Positions 32,091-41,205 of a stretch of DNA of 64,000 bases are shown here, in pieces. This DNA is from Marivita lacus (GTDB lineage Bacteria; Pseudomonadota; Alphaproteobacteria; Rhodobacterales; Rhodobacteraceae). Positions within the stretch are counted from its first letter, which is position 1, and every line of letters starts with the position of its first letter. The notes below the pieces were generated by a model. It did not search any database. It saw nothing but the letters and a program-made list of their open reading frames with translations, and was not told where the DNA came from. The stretch spans positions 1 through 64,000 of the forward strand of contig NZ_BMFC01000012.1 in assembly GCF_014637725.1 (NCBI RefSeq), written 5' to 3'. The position numbers and the translations under genes were made by a program.

Positions 32091-35000
32091 ATGGCCACAC
32101 TCGTTCTCGGCGCGGCCGGTGCCGCCCTTGGCGGCAGCATAGGCGGCGCAATCCTCGGCGTCAGCGCGGCCACGATCGGCGGCTTTGTCGGCTCCACCGT
32201 CGGTTCGGTTGTCGACAGCTGGATCATCTCGTCGCTGGCGCCCACGCAACGCATCGAGGGCGCGCGGCTCGACAGCTTGCGCATCACCTCGGCCACCGAA
32301 GGAGCCGTGATTCCGCGCCTTTACGGCCGGATGCGCATCGGGGGCAACATCATCTGGGCCACGGATTTCCGCGAGGACACCAGCACCACGACCCAAGGCG
32401 GCGGCAAGACCGGAGGCGGCAAGGTCAAGACCACCGAGTATCTGTACTACGCCAGTTTTGCGGTTGCCTTGTGCGAGGGCCCGATCACCGGCATCGGGCG
32501 CATCTGGGCCGACGGCAAGCCGATGGACCTCACGGGCGTCACCTGGCGCTGGTATCCGGGCGACGAGGCGCAGACGGCCGATCCGTTCATCGCCGCGAAG
32601 ATGGGCGCGGCGAGCACACCCGCCTATCGCGGCACGGCCTATGTGGTCTTCGAGGAGCTGGCGCTTTCCACCTATGGCAACCGCATCCCGCAGCTGAGTT
32701 TCGAGGTGTTCCGGCCGCTGGCTGACCCCGACACGGCCGAGGGGCTCACGCAGGCCGTCACCATGATCCCGGCCTCAGGCGAGTTCACCTATGCAACGAC
32801 AGCGATCCGCAAGGGCGCGGCGGGCGCGCAGGTTCCGGAAAACCTGAACGCGCTAGCCGACTCCACCGACATGGTGGAGGCGCTGGACCGGTTGCAGGCG
32901 ATGGCACCCAAGGTCGAGAGCATCAGTCTTGTCGTCGCCTGGTTCGGCGACGATCTACGGGCGGGATCGTGCAAGGTGCAGCCCGGCGTCGAGGTTCCGG
33001 AGAAGACCACCGACCCGCTGATCTGGAGCGTGAACGGTGTCGTCCGCGCCAACGCCTTCCTCGTCAGCCGCGACGATCAGGACCGCCCCGTCTATGGCGG
33101 CACGCCCTCCGACTTCGCAGTGGTCGAGGCGATCCGGGAGATGAAGGCGCGCGGTCTGCGCGTGACCTTCTACCCGTTCCTCCTGATGGATGTGCCACCC
33201 GGCAACACGCTACCGAACCCGTATTCGAACAACGCCGCCGAGACAGGTCAGCCAGCCTTCCCCTGGCGGGGGCGGATCACCTGTTCGCCTGCAGCGGGGT
33301 TCGCTGGATCGGTGGACAAGACCGCCACGGCCGCGGCGCAGGTCGCTTCGCTGTTCGGGCACGCCAGCCCCTCGGACTTCGCGGTCTTGGAGGACACGGT
33401 GTCCTGGACCGGCATTGCAGAGGACTGGGGTCTGCGCCGCATGGTGCTGCACTATGCCCATCTTTGTGCGGCGGCGGGCGGCGTCGATGCCTTCCTGATC
33501 GGCACCGAGATGCGCGGGCTGACCACGATCCGCTCGGACGCGTCCACCTATCCAGCGGTGCAGGCGCTCCGCGATCTGGCGGGAGATGTGCGCGCGATCC
33601 TCGGCGCAGGCACCGCCATCAGCTATGCGGCCGACTGGTCGGAGTATTTCGGCCACCAGCCGGGCGACAGCAGCAATGATGCCCTCTTCCACCTCGACCC
33701 GCTCTGGGCCGATCCGGCGATCGATTTCATCGGCATCGACAATTACATGCCGATCTCCGACTGGCGCGACGGGTTTGAACACTCGGATGCGAACGAGGGC
33801 TGGCCCGCGATCCATGACCGCGCCTATCTGCAGGCCAACATCGCGGGCGACGAAGGCTTCGACTGGTTCTATGCCAGCGGGGTGGACCGTTTCACGCAGA
33901 TGCGCACCGCGATCACCGATGGCGCTTACGGGGAGCCGTGGGTGTTCCGCTACAAGGACCTGCGCAGCTGGTGGTCGGAGCCGCATCACGATCGCCCCGG
34001 CGGCGTGCGCCGGGCGCTGCATCCGGATGCGGCACAGCCCGACACATGGGTGCCGATCGTCGGCGCATCGGTCCTGTCCGAACCCGGCATCGTTCTCGAC
34101 CGCTACGTCCATGCCGCCCGGATTGTCTCGAGCGGCAATGCAGGCGGACGGGCGCGGCTGAATACCAACCTCACCGTGACAGACGGCACGCGCTATCGCG
34201 TGACCGCCTGGTGCCAGCAGGGCAGCAGCTCCTCGGCGCGCATCCTGCTGGAACATCCCGGCGGCTACGCGGGGTTTCGGTATTATTTCAACGATCAGGT
34301 CATCCTGACACAAGGCCCGCACCCGATCACCGACATTGCGGTCAGGACGCATGGCAGCGCCGGGGATGTGTTCGAGCTTGCCTTCACCGTGGTGTTTCTG
34401 GGGGACGCAATCGTGCCAACGAGCTTTGGCCCGGTCTCGGCTGTGGCGGGAGAGATGGTCATTGCCCTGGCGCTCGATGTGCACGAGATCGGGGTCTCCA
34501 CCACCGACTGGGTGCCGCAGTCCAAGCCGATCTGGTTCACCGAGCTGGGCTGTCCTGCCATCGACCGGGGCACCAACCAGCCGAATGTCTTTTACGATCC
34601 CAAATCGTCGGAAAGTCTCACACCGCATTTCTCGCGGGGCTGGCGCGACGACGCGATCCAGCGCGCTTATCTCGAGGCAACGTATCTCTGGTGGGGCGAT
34701 GCCGCGAACAACCCGCTGTCCTCGGTCTACGGCGGCCGGATGGTCCACGTTCCTGAATGCGCCGCCTGGACATGGGATGCGCGGCCCTATCCGTTCTTCC
34801 CGGCGCTGACCGATGTCTGGACCGACGGCGCGAACTGGCGGCTCGGCCACTGGCTGACCGGTCGGTTGGGCGCGGTGTCGCTGGCAGCACTGGTCCGCCA
34901 CCTCTGTCTGCGCGCCGGATTGCCCGAGGCGCGGATCGACGTCACCGGGCTCTGGGGCGCGGTGGAGGGTTACATCATCACCGCTCTCGAGAGCCCGCGC

Positions 35001-36533
35001 GCCTCGATCACCACGCTGTCGCGGCATTTCGGCTTCGACGCCGTCGAGACCGAGGGCGTGATCCGCTTCGTGATGCGCGGGAGGGCCTCCGTCGCCACAC
35101 TCGCGCCTGACGAACTGGTGGCCGCGCGCGAAGGTGATGTGATCGAGCTCTCGCGCGGGCAGGAAACCGAACTGCCGCAGGCGCTGAAGTGGCAGGTCGC
35201 CCGGGCCGATGAGGATTACGACGCGGCACAGGTCGAGGCGCGGCGCATCACCGTGGATACGACCCGCGTCGCTCTGGAGAGCTTCCCGATGGCGGTGCCG
35301 CCCGAAGAAGCCGAGCGCCGCTGCCGCCGGGCGCTGATGGAGGCGTGGGTGGGGCGCGAAACGGCGGCATTCCGATTGCCGCCCTCGCGCCTGGCGCTCG
35401 ATCCGGCGGATGTCGTCCGGCTTGATCATGACGGGCGGCTGGTCGATCTGCGGCTGGTCTCCATCGCCGACGCCGGGGCGCGCAGCATCGAGGCGGTGCG
35501 CCAGGACCGCGCGGTCTATGATCTGCCGCCCGGCGACGCCCGCCCGGTCTCGCTCTCACGCGCCGTGGTGTTCGGCGCGCTGGACGCGCTTCTGATGGAC
35601 CTGCCGCAGCTGACCGAGGACCAGCCCGCGCATCGGCCGCTGGTCGCGGCGCATGCCGTGCCGTGGCCCGGCGAGATGGCGGTGTTCCGCAGCCCCGCGA
35701 CCGATGGGTTCGAGTTGCTGACAACGGCTCAGTCCCGCGCCAGGATCGGCACGCTGGTCTCGGACTTCTTCGCGGGGCCGACGTCGCGCTTCGATCTCGG
35801 CAATGCGCTGGTGGTCGATCTGCTCACCGGCACGCTGGAAAGCGTCACGGACCTGACCCTGTTCGGCGGGGCGAACGCGCTGGCCGTCGAGAGCGCGGCG
35901 GGCGTCTGGGAGATCGTGCAGGCGGGTGCGGCGGAACTGCTGGCGCCCGGCCGGTATCGACTGACACGCCTGCTGCGCGGCCAGCGCGGGACAGAAGGCG
36001 CGATGGGGAACCCTACACCTGCTGGCGCGCGGGTCGTCGTGCTGGACAGCACTCTCGCGTCCCTGCCGATTGCCGAGGCCGATGTCGGCATCCCGTGGAA
36101 CTGGCGCATCGGCCCGGCCAGCCGCCCGGTGAGCGACGAGACCTATGTGGCGCAGACCTTCACGGCTGAGGGCGTTGGGCTGCGGCCGTTCTCCGTCGCC
36201 CATGTGGAGCAGCCGTGGCGCAAGGCGCGCAGTCCCGGCGATCTGACAATCCGCTGGACGCGTCGGTCCCGGTCGCTCGCGGCCGACAGCTGGGGCGGGC
36301 TCGAGGTGCCGCTTGGAGAAGAGCTCGAAGCCTACGAGGTCGAGATCCTCGACGGCGCGACGATGAAGCGGGTGTTGAGCGCGATCACGACCAGCGCGGT
36401 CTACACGGCCGCTCAGCAGATCGCCGACCGGGGCGCGCCGCTCGACCCCGGCGATACGCTCGACATCCGCATTTTCCAGCTCTCCGCCCTCGTCGGTCGG
36501 GGCACGCCGAAAACCGTCACGCTCAAATTCTGA
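32091..36533 (+). CDS. Multidomain tail hub / host-specificity protein ('megatron', GTA ORF15-like)
   Basis: A 1480-residue baseplate protein. The N-terminus is hydrophobic and Gly-rich (GAAGAALGGSIGGAILGVSAA). It is followed by the hub region (TEGAVIPRLYGRMRIGGNIIWATDF) and a GTA TIM-barrel-like domain at about 440-830 (ISYAADWSEYFGH, DFIGIDNYMPISDWRDG, PIWFTELGCPAIDRG). The usual block is interrupted by an inserted beta-rich module near 660-800 that may bind carbohydrate. The C-terminal third has tail-hub repeats and an FN3-like end. It would contact the cell surface and may trim polysaccharide. The next gene lies 13 bases downstream. Confidence 0.88.
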   Translation: MATLVLGAAGAALGGSIGGAILGVSAATIGGFVGSTVGSVVDSWIISSLAPTQRIEGARLDSLRITSATEGAVIPRLYGRMRIGGNIIWATDFREDTSTTTQGGGKTGGGKVKTTEYLYYASFAVALCEGPITGIGRIWADGKPMDLTGVTWRWYPGDEAQTADPFIAAKMGAASTPAYRGTAYVVFEELALSTYGNRIPQLSFEVFRPLADPDTAEGLTQAVTMIPASGEFTYATTAIRKGAAGAQVPENLNALADSTDMVEALDRLQAMAPKVESISLVVAWFGDDLRAGSCKVQPGVEVPEKTTDPLIWSVNGVVRANAFLVSRDDQDRPVYGGTPSDFAVVEAIREMKARGLRVTFYPFLLMDVPPGNTLPNPYSNNAAETGQPAFPWRGRITCSPAAGFAGSVDKTATAAAQVASLFGHASPSDFAVLEDTVSWTGIAEDWGLRRMVLHYAHLCAAAGGVDAFLIGTEMRGLTTIRSDASTYPAVQALRDLAGDVRAILGAGTAISYAADWSEYFGHQPGDSSNDALFHLDPLWADPAIDFIGIDNYMPISDWRDGFEHSDANEGWPAIHDRAYLQANIAGDEGFDWFYASGVDRFTQMRTAITDGAYGEPWVFRYKDLRSWWSEPHHDRPGGVRRALHPDAAQPDTWVPIVGASVLSEPGIVLDRYVHAARIVSSGNAGGRARLNTNLTVTDGTRYRVTAWCQQGSSSSARILLEHPGGYAGFRYYFNDQVILTQGPHPITDIAVRTHGSAGDVFELAFTVVFLGDAIVPTSFGPVSAVAGEMVIALALDVHEIGVSTTDWVPQSKPIWFTELGCPAIDRGTNQPNVFYDPKSSESLTPHFSRGWRDDAIQRAYLEATYLWWGDAANNPLSSVYGGRMVHVPECAAWTWDARPYPFFPALTDVWTDGANWRLGHWLTGRLGAVSLAALVRHLCLRAGLPEARIDVTGLWGAVEGYIITALESPRASITTLSRHFGFDAVETEGVIRFVMRGRASVATLAPDELVAAREGDVIELSRGQETELPQALKWQVARADEDYDAAQVEARRITVDTTRVALESFPMAVPPEEAERRCRRALMEAWVGRETAAFRLPPSRLALDPADVVRLDHDGRLVDLRLVSIADAGARSIEAVRQDRAVYDLPPGDARPVSLSRAVVFGALDALLMDLPQLTEDQPAHRPLVAAHAVPWPGEMAVFRSPATDGFELLTTAQSRARIGTLVSDFFAGPTSRFDLGNALVVDLLTGTLESVTDLTLFGGANALAVESAAGVWEIVQAGAAELLAPGRYRLTRLLRGQRGTEGAMGNPTPAGARVVVLDSTLASLPIAEADVGIPWNWRIGPASRPVSDETYVAQTFTAEGVGLRPFSVAHVEQPWRKARSPGDLTIRWTRRSRSLAADSWGGLEVPLGEELEAYEVEILDGATMKRVLSAITTSAVYTAAQQIADRGAPLDPGDTLDIRIFQLSALVGRGTPKTVTLKF

Positions 36534-36546
36534 AGGAGAGCGCCCC

Positions 36547-37623
36547 ATGTCCGACGCAACGATCCATCTCCTGCTGCCCTACATACTCGCTGCACAGGCC
36601 CAGAAGCACGTCACCCACAATGAGGCGCTGCGGCTCATCGATGGGCTTGTCCAGCTCTCCGTCCTCGACCGGGACCTGACCGCGCCGCCCGGCAGCCCCG
36701 CCGATGGCGACCGCTACATCGTTGGGTCGGGCGCGACCGGCGACTGGGCGGGGTGGGACCTGAACGTGGCGCTCTGGACGGACGGGGTGTGGCTGCGTCT
36801 GCCACCGAGGACCGGCTGGCGCGCGTGGGTCGAGGACGAGGGCCTGCTGCTGGTCTACGATGGTTCCAGCTGGGTCGGGACCACGCCGGCCGCGCTGCAG
36901 AACCTTGCGCTGCTTGGGCTCGGCACCACGGCCGATGCGTCGAACCCGTTCTCGGCCAAGCTGAACGCCGCGCTCTGGACGGCGAAGACCGCGGCCGAGG
37001 GTGGCACCGGCGATCTGTTCTACACCATGAACAAGGAGGCTGCGGGCGACGATCTCGGCCTCACGCTTCAGACCGGCTTCATCACGAAGGCGCTCGTCGG
37101 GCTCTTCGGCTCCGACCGCTTTCGCCTCGCGGTCTCAGCTGACGGCAGCACCTTCTTCGACGGGCTGAGCGTCGACAACGCCACCGGCATCGTCGACCAG
37201 CCCCGGCTGCCGCGGTTCAAGGCTTACAGCAACTACGACAATTACGTCGGCGTCGGGACCTGGACGAAGATCGGTCTGAACAACACCGACTATAACGATC
37301 AGGGGGCGTTCGACGCCGCGAACAACCATTTCGTGGCCCCGGTCGACGGCACCTACCTCTTCGGCGCGACGCTGCTCTACAAGGCGGGCGCCAGCACAAC
37401 GGCCCGCATGCGCGGGCGACTTGTGCTGAACGGTTTGAGCGAAATCCGCGGCTCGCTGGGAGAAATCAGCGGCGATCACGTCTCGCTCGCCACCGCGCTC
37501 TGGCTGCAGACCATGATGCCGCTCAGCGCGGGCGACACCGTCGAGCTGCAGGGGGATTTCCGGGTCACAGACGGCTACTTCGCCGCCGATCAGACGTCCT
37601 TCTGGGGCTGCAAGGTCGGCTGA
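36547..37623 (+). CDS. DUF2793 tail fibre protein with C1q-like tip
   Basis: A 358-residue protein. Residues 1-120 match DUF2793: the LLPYILAAQAQKHVTHNEALR opening and PPGSPADGDRYIVG. The middle is a thin linker region. The last 135 residues resemble a C1q/TNF-like jelly roll: FKAYSNYDNYVGVGTWTKI, NNHFVAPVDGTYLFGATLLY, and a terminal FWGCKVG strand. Such trimeric tips are receptor-binding domains, so this is a strong candidate for the adhesin. The ATG follows a GAAGGAG site. Confidence 0.82.
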   Translation: MSDATIHLLLPYILAAQAQKHVTHNEALRLIDGLVQLSVLDRDLTAPPGSPADGDRYIVGSGATGDWAGWDLNVALWTDGVWLRLPPRTGWRAWVEDEGLLLVYDGSSWVGTTPAALQNLALLGLGTTADASNPFSAKLNAALWTAKTAAEGGTGDLFYTMNKEAAGDDLGLTLQTGFITKALVGLFGSDRFRLAVSADGSTFFDGLSVDNATGIVDQPRLPRFKAYSNYDNYVGVGTWTKIGLNNTDYNDQGAFDAANNHFVAPVDGTYLFGATLLYKAGASTTARMRGRLVLNGLSEIRGSLGEISGDHVSLATALWLQTMMPLSAGDTVELQGDFRVTDGYFAADQTSFWGCKVG

Positions 37624-37642
37624 GCGGCAGAGGGAGGATCCG

Positions 37643-37933
37643 ATGACACCACCCAGATCAGACCAAGGCTTCGTGCGCATGCCCGACGACGAGTTCGAGG
37701 CCATGCTGGCTCGTGCGGCCGAGAAAGGCGCCAAACGCGCGCTGGCCGATGTCGGGCTCGACGGCGACGAAGCCGCTCTCGATATCCGCGACCTACGCTC
37801 GATGCTGGATCTTCTCCGGCTGGTGCGCCGCACCGCCGTGCAGACGGTGGTCCGTGCGGTGACCACGGCGGTTCTGCTTGCCCTCCTTGCTGGCATCGCC
37901 ATCAAGATGAAAGTCTTCGGTGGCAGCCCGTAG
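37643..37933 (+). CDS. DUF6127-like membrane protein, possible holin
   Basis: A 96-residue protein resembling the DUF6127 family. It has a soluble N-terminus (FVRMPDDEFEAMLARAAEKGAKRALADVGL) and a single membrane helix near the C-terminus (about 70-90, TAVLLALLAGIAIKMKVF). It lies directly before the endolysin gene, separated by a terminator-like hairpin. The location and single helix make it a candidate holin; no family evidence settles that. Confidence 0.65.
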   Translation: MTPPRSDQGFVRMPDDEFEAMLARAAEKGAKRALADVGLDGDEAALDIRDLRSMLDLLRLVRRTAVQTVVRAVTTAVLLALLAGIAIKMKVFGGSP

Positions 37934-37966
37934 CCGCGCCCCATACCCACTCATCACTCCAACCGC

Positions 37967-37989
37967 ACCCGCCCTCGAGGCGGGTTTTT
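37967..37989 (+). terminator. Intrinsic terminator before the endolysin gene
   Basis: ACCCGCC pairs with GGCGGGT around a short CTCGA loop, followed by a five-T run (37985-37989). It ends 17 bases before the endolysin start, so part of late transcription may stop here, or antitermination may control lysis. Confidence 0.7.
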
Positions 37990-38006
37990 CGTTTTCGGAG
38001 GACCCC

Positions 38007-38681
38007 ATGACCACGACCTTCCACCTCCATTGGCGCGACGTGCCGGAAAGCGCCTGGCGCTGGACCAATTTTTCGCCCGCCGAGATCGCCTGTCGCGGTA
38101 CCGGCAAGCTGCTCATCAACGCACCCGCCCTCGACAAGCTGCAGGCGCTGCGCGACCGGCTGGGCAAACCGCTGATCGTGCGTTCCGCCTATCGCAGCCC
38201 CGAGCACAACCGCGCCGTCGGTGGGGCAGGGCGGTCCAAGCATCTCGACGGTGCCGCCTTCGATATCGCAATGTCGAACCACGACCCGGTCGTGTTCGAG
38301 GCGGCGGCACGCGAAGTCGGGTTCCTCGGCTTCGGCTTCTATCCGCGCTCGGGGTTCATCCATGTCGATCTTGGCCCCGCGCGCCAGTGGGGCGAGCGGT
38401 TCCCGGTACGGGCAACTGCCTTCGCCGATGACGCGCCACCCGCGCGCGAAGTGCTGGCGGACAGTCGCACAATGAAGGGCGGCGGGGCAGCAGGAGTGGC
38501 CACGCTTGGCGCGGCCGGGGTCGAGGTGGTCCATAGCGTTATGGCCGAGACGCAGACCGCCATCCTGCCGCTGGTGCCATATTTTGACACACTCCGCTGG
38601 GTGTTCATCACCGTGGCGCTCGGGGGGATCGCAGTCACGATCTACGCCCGGCTTGACGATTGGAAGCGGGGGCGGCGGTGA
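38007..38681 (+). CDS. M15 peptidase endolysin with C-terminal membrane anchor
   Basis: A 224-residue protein. Residues 1-130 are a peptidase M15A domain with zinc ligands H79 and D86 (SKHLDGAAFD) and H119 (GFIHVDLG), plus the YRSPEHNRAVGG motif. After a flexible linker there is a membrane helix at about 193-215 (WVFITVALGGIAVTIYA) and a basic end. It would cleave peptide cross-links of the cell wall. No signal peptide is present; a C-terminal anchor is unusual for an endolysin. Start: ATG after GGAGGA. Confidence 0.85.
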   Translation: MTTTFHLHWRDVPESAWRWTNFSPAEIACRGTGKLLINAPALDKLQALRDRLGKPLIVRSAYRSPEHNRAVGGAGRSKHLDGAAFDIAMSNHDPVVFEAAAREVGFLGFGFYPRSGFIHVDLGPARQWGERFPVRATAFADDAPPAREVLADSRTMKGGGAAGVATLGAAGVEVVHSVMAETQTAILPLVPYFDTLRWVFITVALGGIAVTIYARLDDWKRGRR

Positions 38682-38935
38682 TCGCCGGGCTTCTTACCGG
38701 GATCGCCGCCACACCATGGGCGAGGGCAGCTCTTCGCTACGCTGCGATCTCTCTCACCGTCGTCCTGTTCCTGCTGTCGATCCGCCGCTCTGGCGAGCGC
38801 GTCGGACGCTTAGCGGAACGTCTCGAAACCACGGAGAAAAGCAATGAAACGCAACGCCGGATGCTGGAGGCGGCGGCTCGTCGTCCTCACAATCGCGACG
38901 AGCTGGGTGAGCGGCTGCGCGACGGAGAGTTTTGA
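38678..38935 (+). CDS. Rz-like inner-membrane spanin
   Basis: An 85-residue protein with an N-terminal membrane helix (about 16-37, ALRYAAISLTVVLFLLSI) and a charged coiled-coil region (SGERVGRLAERLETTEKSNETQRRML). I place the start at the GTG overlapping the endolysin stop; an in-frame ATG at 38660 is possible. The next gene, a small lipoprotein, starts inside this gene in the +1 frame, which is the classical overlapping i-spanin/o-spanin arrangement. The pair would fuse inner and outer membranes in the last step of lysis. Confidence 0.72.
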   Translation: MIAGLLTGIAATPWARAALRYAAISLTVVLFLLSIRRSGERVGRLAERLETTEKSNETQRRMLEAAARRPHNRDELGERLRDGEF

Positions 38936-39095
38936 ACCAAACGGCGTGGCACTATGTCCGCCAGTTGTGGAATACAGCCGCAAGTTTCAGGCGCAGGCAG
39001 CCGAGGAACTGGAACTGTTGCCAAATGGCTCGGCCGTAGTCGAGATAATGCGTGATTACGCCGTGATGCGGGGCCAGGCGAGAGCGTGTCGATGA
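38844..39095 (+). CDS. Rz1-like outer-membrane lipoprotein spanin
   Basis: An 83-residue protein beginning within the Rz-like gene (92-base overlap, different frame). The signal sequence (RRRLVVLTIATSW) ends in a lipobox VSGC with the Cys at about residue 25, so the mature form is a lipoprotein of about 59 residues. It would pair with the Rz-like protein across the periplasm. This is the last prophage gene seen on the plus strand; the first BREX gene ends 25 bases away on the other strand. Confidence 0.72.
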   Translation: MKRNAGCWRRRLVVLTIATSWVSGCATESFEPNGVALCPPVVEYSRKFQAQAAEELELLPNGSAVVEIMRDYAVMRGQARACR

Positions 39096-39120
39096 TAATG
39101 ACAGCGTGCTAGCTGGCAGT

Positions 39121-41205
39121 TTAGACCTTATAAATATCAACCTTGGTTTCCAAGCATTTTCGTAGGCTTAGATCATGCACCCCAACCTCAAACCAACTCA
39201 TGGGACGCTGATAAAAATCAAGACCCCGGCCAATTTTAATGACCCAGCCGTTGTCTAGCCGAATTTCACGATCATGCATATTTGCGTTGAGTTTGACATC
39301 AAGAATGACATCCACTTCCAGCAAGCTTTGCTTCAAGTCATCAAGTTTCTCCTGTATTTCCGCGAGCTGTGTCCGATCATCATATCCGGTGACGAGCTCA
39401 ATCTTCTTTACCGTTCCAGATTTAAGTACTGTCTCGCAGAACCTGACGAAATTTTGGATTTGATGCTGGAGTCGGATATAGGGATCTTCTATCACCACGG
39501 CCTTCGCACCGAAAAGGTATGGTCCAATAATCGACTCGTAACTGTGCCCCGTGTCTCCATACATTATCGTGAAGTGCTGTTCGTGAGCCCGGGGCTGACT
39601 GGAACTTGTTTCGCTTGGCGCTGCTGGTGTTTGGCTATTCGAAACTTCAGGGGTGTGGTTGCTCGGTGCTTCTTTTTCATCGGGTTGAGCTTCAGGCTGC
39701 ACAGAAACGTTCAGCCTTCTCCTTGTTGGCTCCTGGGTAGCTGCCGCGTCTTTCGACTCCGGACAGTACACAACCACTTCTGATCCATCAGAAGTAAAGT
39801 AGGAGAGATTAATCAAGGCGAACTCATCATCTGGTTTGCGCTTGTTCATCTGTTCCTTCACCCGACGACGGCATTCGGTGGCATACGCTACATACTCTTC
39901 GAATTCCTGATTGCTCGGCATACCGTTCGGATGAAGTATTTTCAGAAACGCTGCTACTGTTTTCTTGATGCCCTTCTCGTCACGCCCCTCAACAGCTTTG
40001 CCAAGGCGAATGCGGCGGTTCACCTCTTCATATCTGTTCGTATGCTTGAATTGATAGTGAAATGCCTCAGCAAGGTAGTCGGTGATAAATCCATATCGGC
40101 TGGTCAAAAATGAGCTGCTGTTCTTAGGAAACTCCCAGCCTGGGATATATGCTGCGAACCGATCCATGATCGCCAGATCAAGTTCAGGTGGTAGCGGTTG
40201 AAAAAGGTCGTATTCTGTCGAATTAACGACCTGGCTCACTGACAGGTCGATGTTGCCTACAAAACTGAGACTCGCATCCGCAATGACTTCCGCGCCACGC
40301 GAAAACCGTCCATTCGCCATGAAGTCCTTCATGATTTGGATCGTATCCGGATCACGGACCTTGATCCCTCCAACTTCGTCAAATGCAACGGTGTCCCAGT
40401 AACCGACCAAGCCAACTTTGCGACGAGCGTTGTTATAGAAGAGCGTTGCTTTTGTTGCCTGGCCGCCAGATATGAGCGTGGCGTAGGGCGAGAATTCACT
40501 GAAGAAATAAGACTTTCCGGTTCCGCGAGGGCCCAACTCGATATAGTTGTAGTTGGGCTCTACAAGCGGAGCCAACCGAGCCACGAAGTGCATTTTAACC
40601 CGTTGAGAAAGCTTGGACGGTTCCAGACCGACCGATCTCATGATGATGTTGATCCAATCGTCTCGCGTGAATTCGCTGCGGCCATTTGTGTACTGCTGGA
40701 AGTCGAAGCGTGAGAGCTGAATTGGGCGCAGGTCTTCTATATAGAACGCGTAATCATCTTCTTCGATGTCGTTATGTGAAAGTGTAACCTCGGCCCAGAT
40801 TCCGCCCTCTAGAAGCCTCTCATTGTCACGATAGAATTTTTCGCCTATTGCAATCCTCTGTGAATTGAAGTTTTCCAGTGATGCCCAGTGCCTTTTTTCC
40901 TTTTCAACGTATCTGACATGAACCTTGTCAATGAAACGGTGTTTGCCCTTAGTCGCAACTTTAGACTGCGCAGCATTGGCTTCATCGGGCCTTACATAAT
41001 TGTCCTGAAGCGTTGCAAGCACGGCCTCCATGCCCGCGTCCATTTCCGCCTGATCGTCGCTTGCACAATAACGAGCCAACAGAAACTCAAGCACGAATGT
41101 GGGTACGTTTGTCCCCTTCTTGATCCGATGAAGCAGGTCTTTTCGCACCACCTTTCCATCGAATGTTGACGTGAGGCGCTGATCCAGTTCGTCCATGTCG
41201 TTCAT
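39121..41205 (-). CDS. brxL: BrxL, AAA+ protein of BREX
   Basis: A 694-residue protein. An AAA+ core carries Walker A GPRGTGKSYFF (about 225-235) and Walker B VAFDEVGG (about 272-279), and the N-terminal region matches BrxL (DELDQRLTSTFDGKVVRKDLL). The C-terminal 160 residues (YGDTGHSYESIIGPYLFGAKAVVIEDPYIR) resemble the MIT_C/PLD-like domain I know from BrxL; I see no clear Lon Ser-Lys dyad. A Pro/Ser-rich linker (about 480-540) joins the parts. BrxL forms rings on DNA and is needed for defence but not methylation in type I BREX. It is the last gene of the operon, overlapping pglZ by 4 bases, and is the most AT-rich of the set. Confidence 0.9.
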   Translation of the reverse strand: MNDMDELDQRLTSTFDGKVVRKDLLHRIKKGTNVPTFVLEFLLARYCASDDQAEMDAGMEAVLATLQDNYVRPDEANAAQSKVATKGKHRFIDKVHVRYVEKEKRHWASLENFNSQRIAIGEKFYRDNERLLEGGIWAEVTLSHNDIEEDDYAFYIEDLRPIQLSRFDFQQYTNGRSEFTRDDWINIIMRSVGLEPSKLSQRVKMHFVARLAPLVEPNYNYIELGPRGTGKSYFFSEFSPYATLISGGQATKATLFYNNARRKVGLVGYWDTVAFDEVGGIKVRDPDTIQIMKDFMANGRFSRGAEVIADASLSFVGNIDLSVSQVVNSTEYDLFQPLPPELDLAIMDRFAAYIPGWEFPKNSSSFLTSRYGFITDYLAEAFHYQFKHTNRYEEVNRRIRLGKAVEGRDEKGIKKTVAAFLKILHPNGMPSNQEFEEYVAYATECRRRVKEQMNKRKPDDEFALINLSYFTSDGSEVVVYCPESKDAAATQEPTRRRLNVSVQPEAQPDEKEAPSNHTPEVSNSQTPAAPSETSSSQPRAHEQHFTIMYGDTGHSYESIIGPYLFGAKAVVIEDPYIRLQHQIQNFVRFCETVLKSGTVKKIELVTGYDDRTQLAEIQEKLDDLKQSLLEVDVILDVKLNANMHDREIRLDNGWVIKIGRGLDFYQRPMSWFEVGVHDLSLRKCLETKVDIYKV

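Noticed and set aside
33210-35429. 739-codon open frame on the minus strand inside the tail hub gene
   Set aside because: High GC makes long antisense frames; the plus frame encodes recognisable GTA-like domains and the antisense product has no motif or ribosome-binding site.
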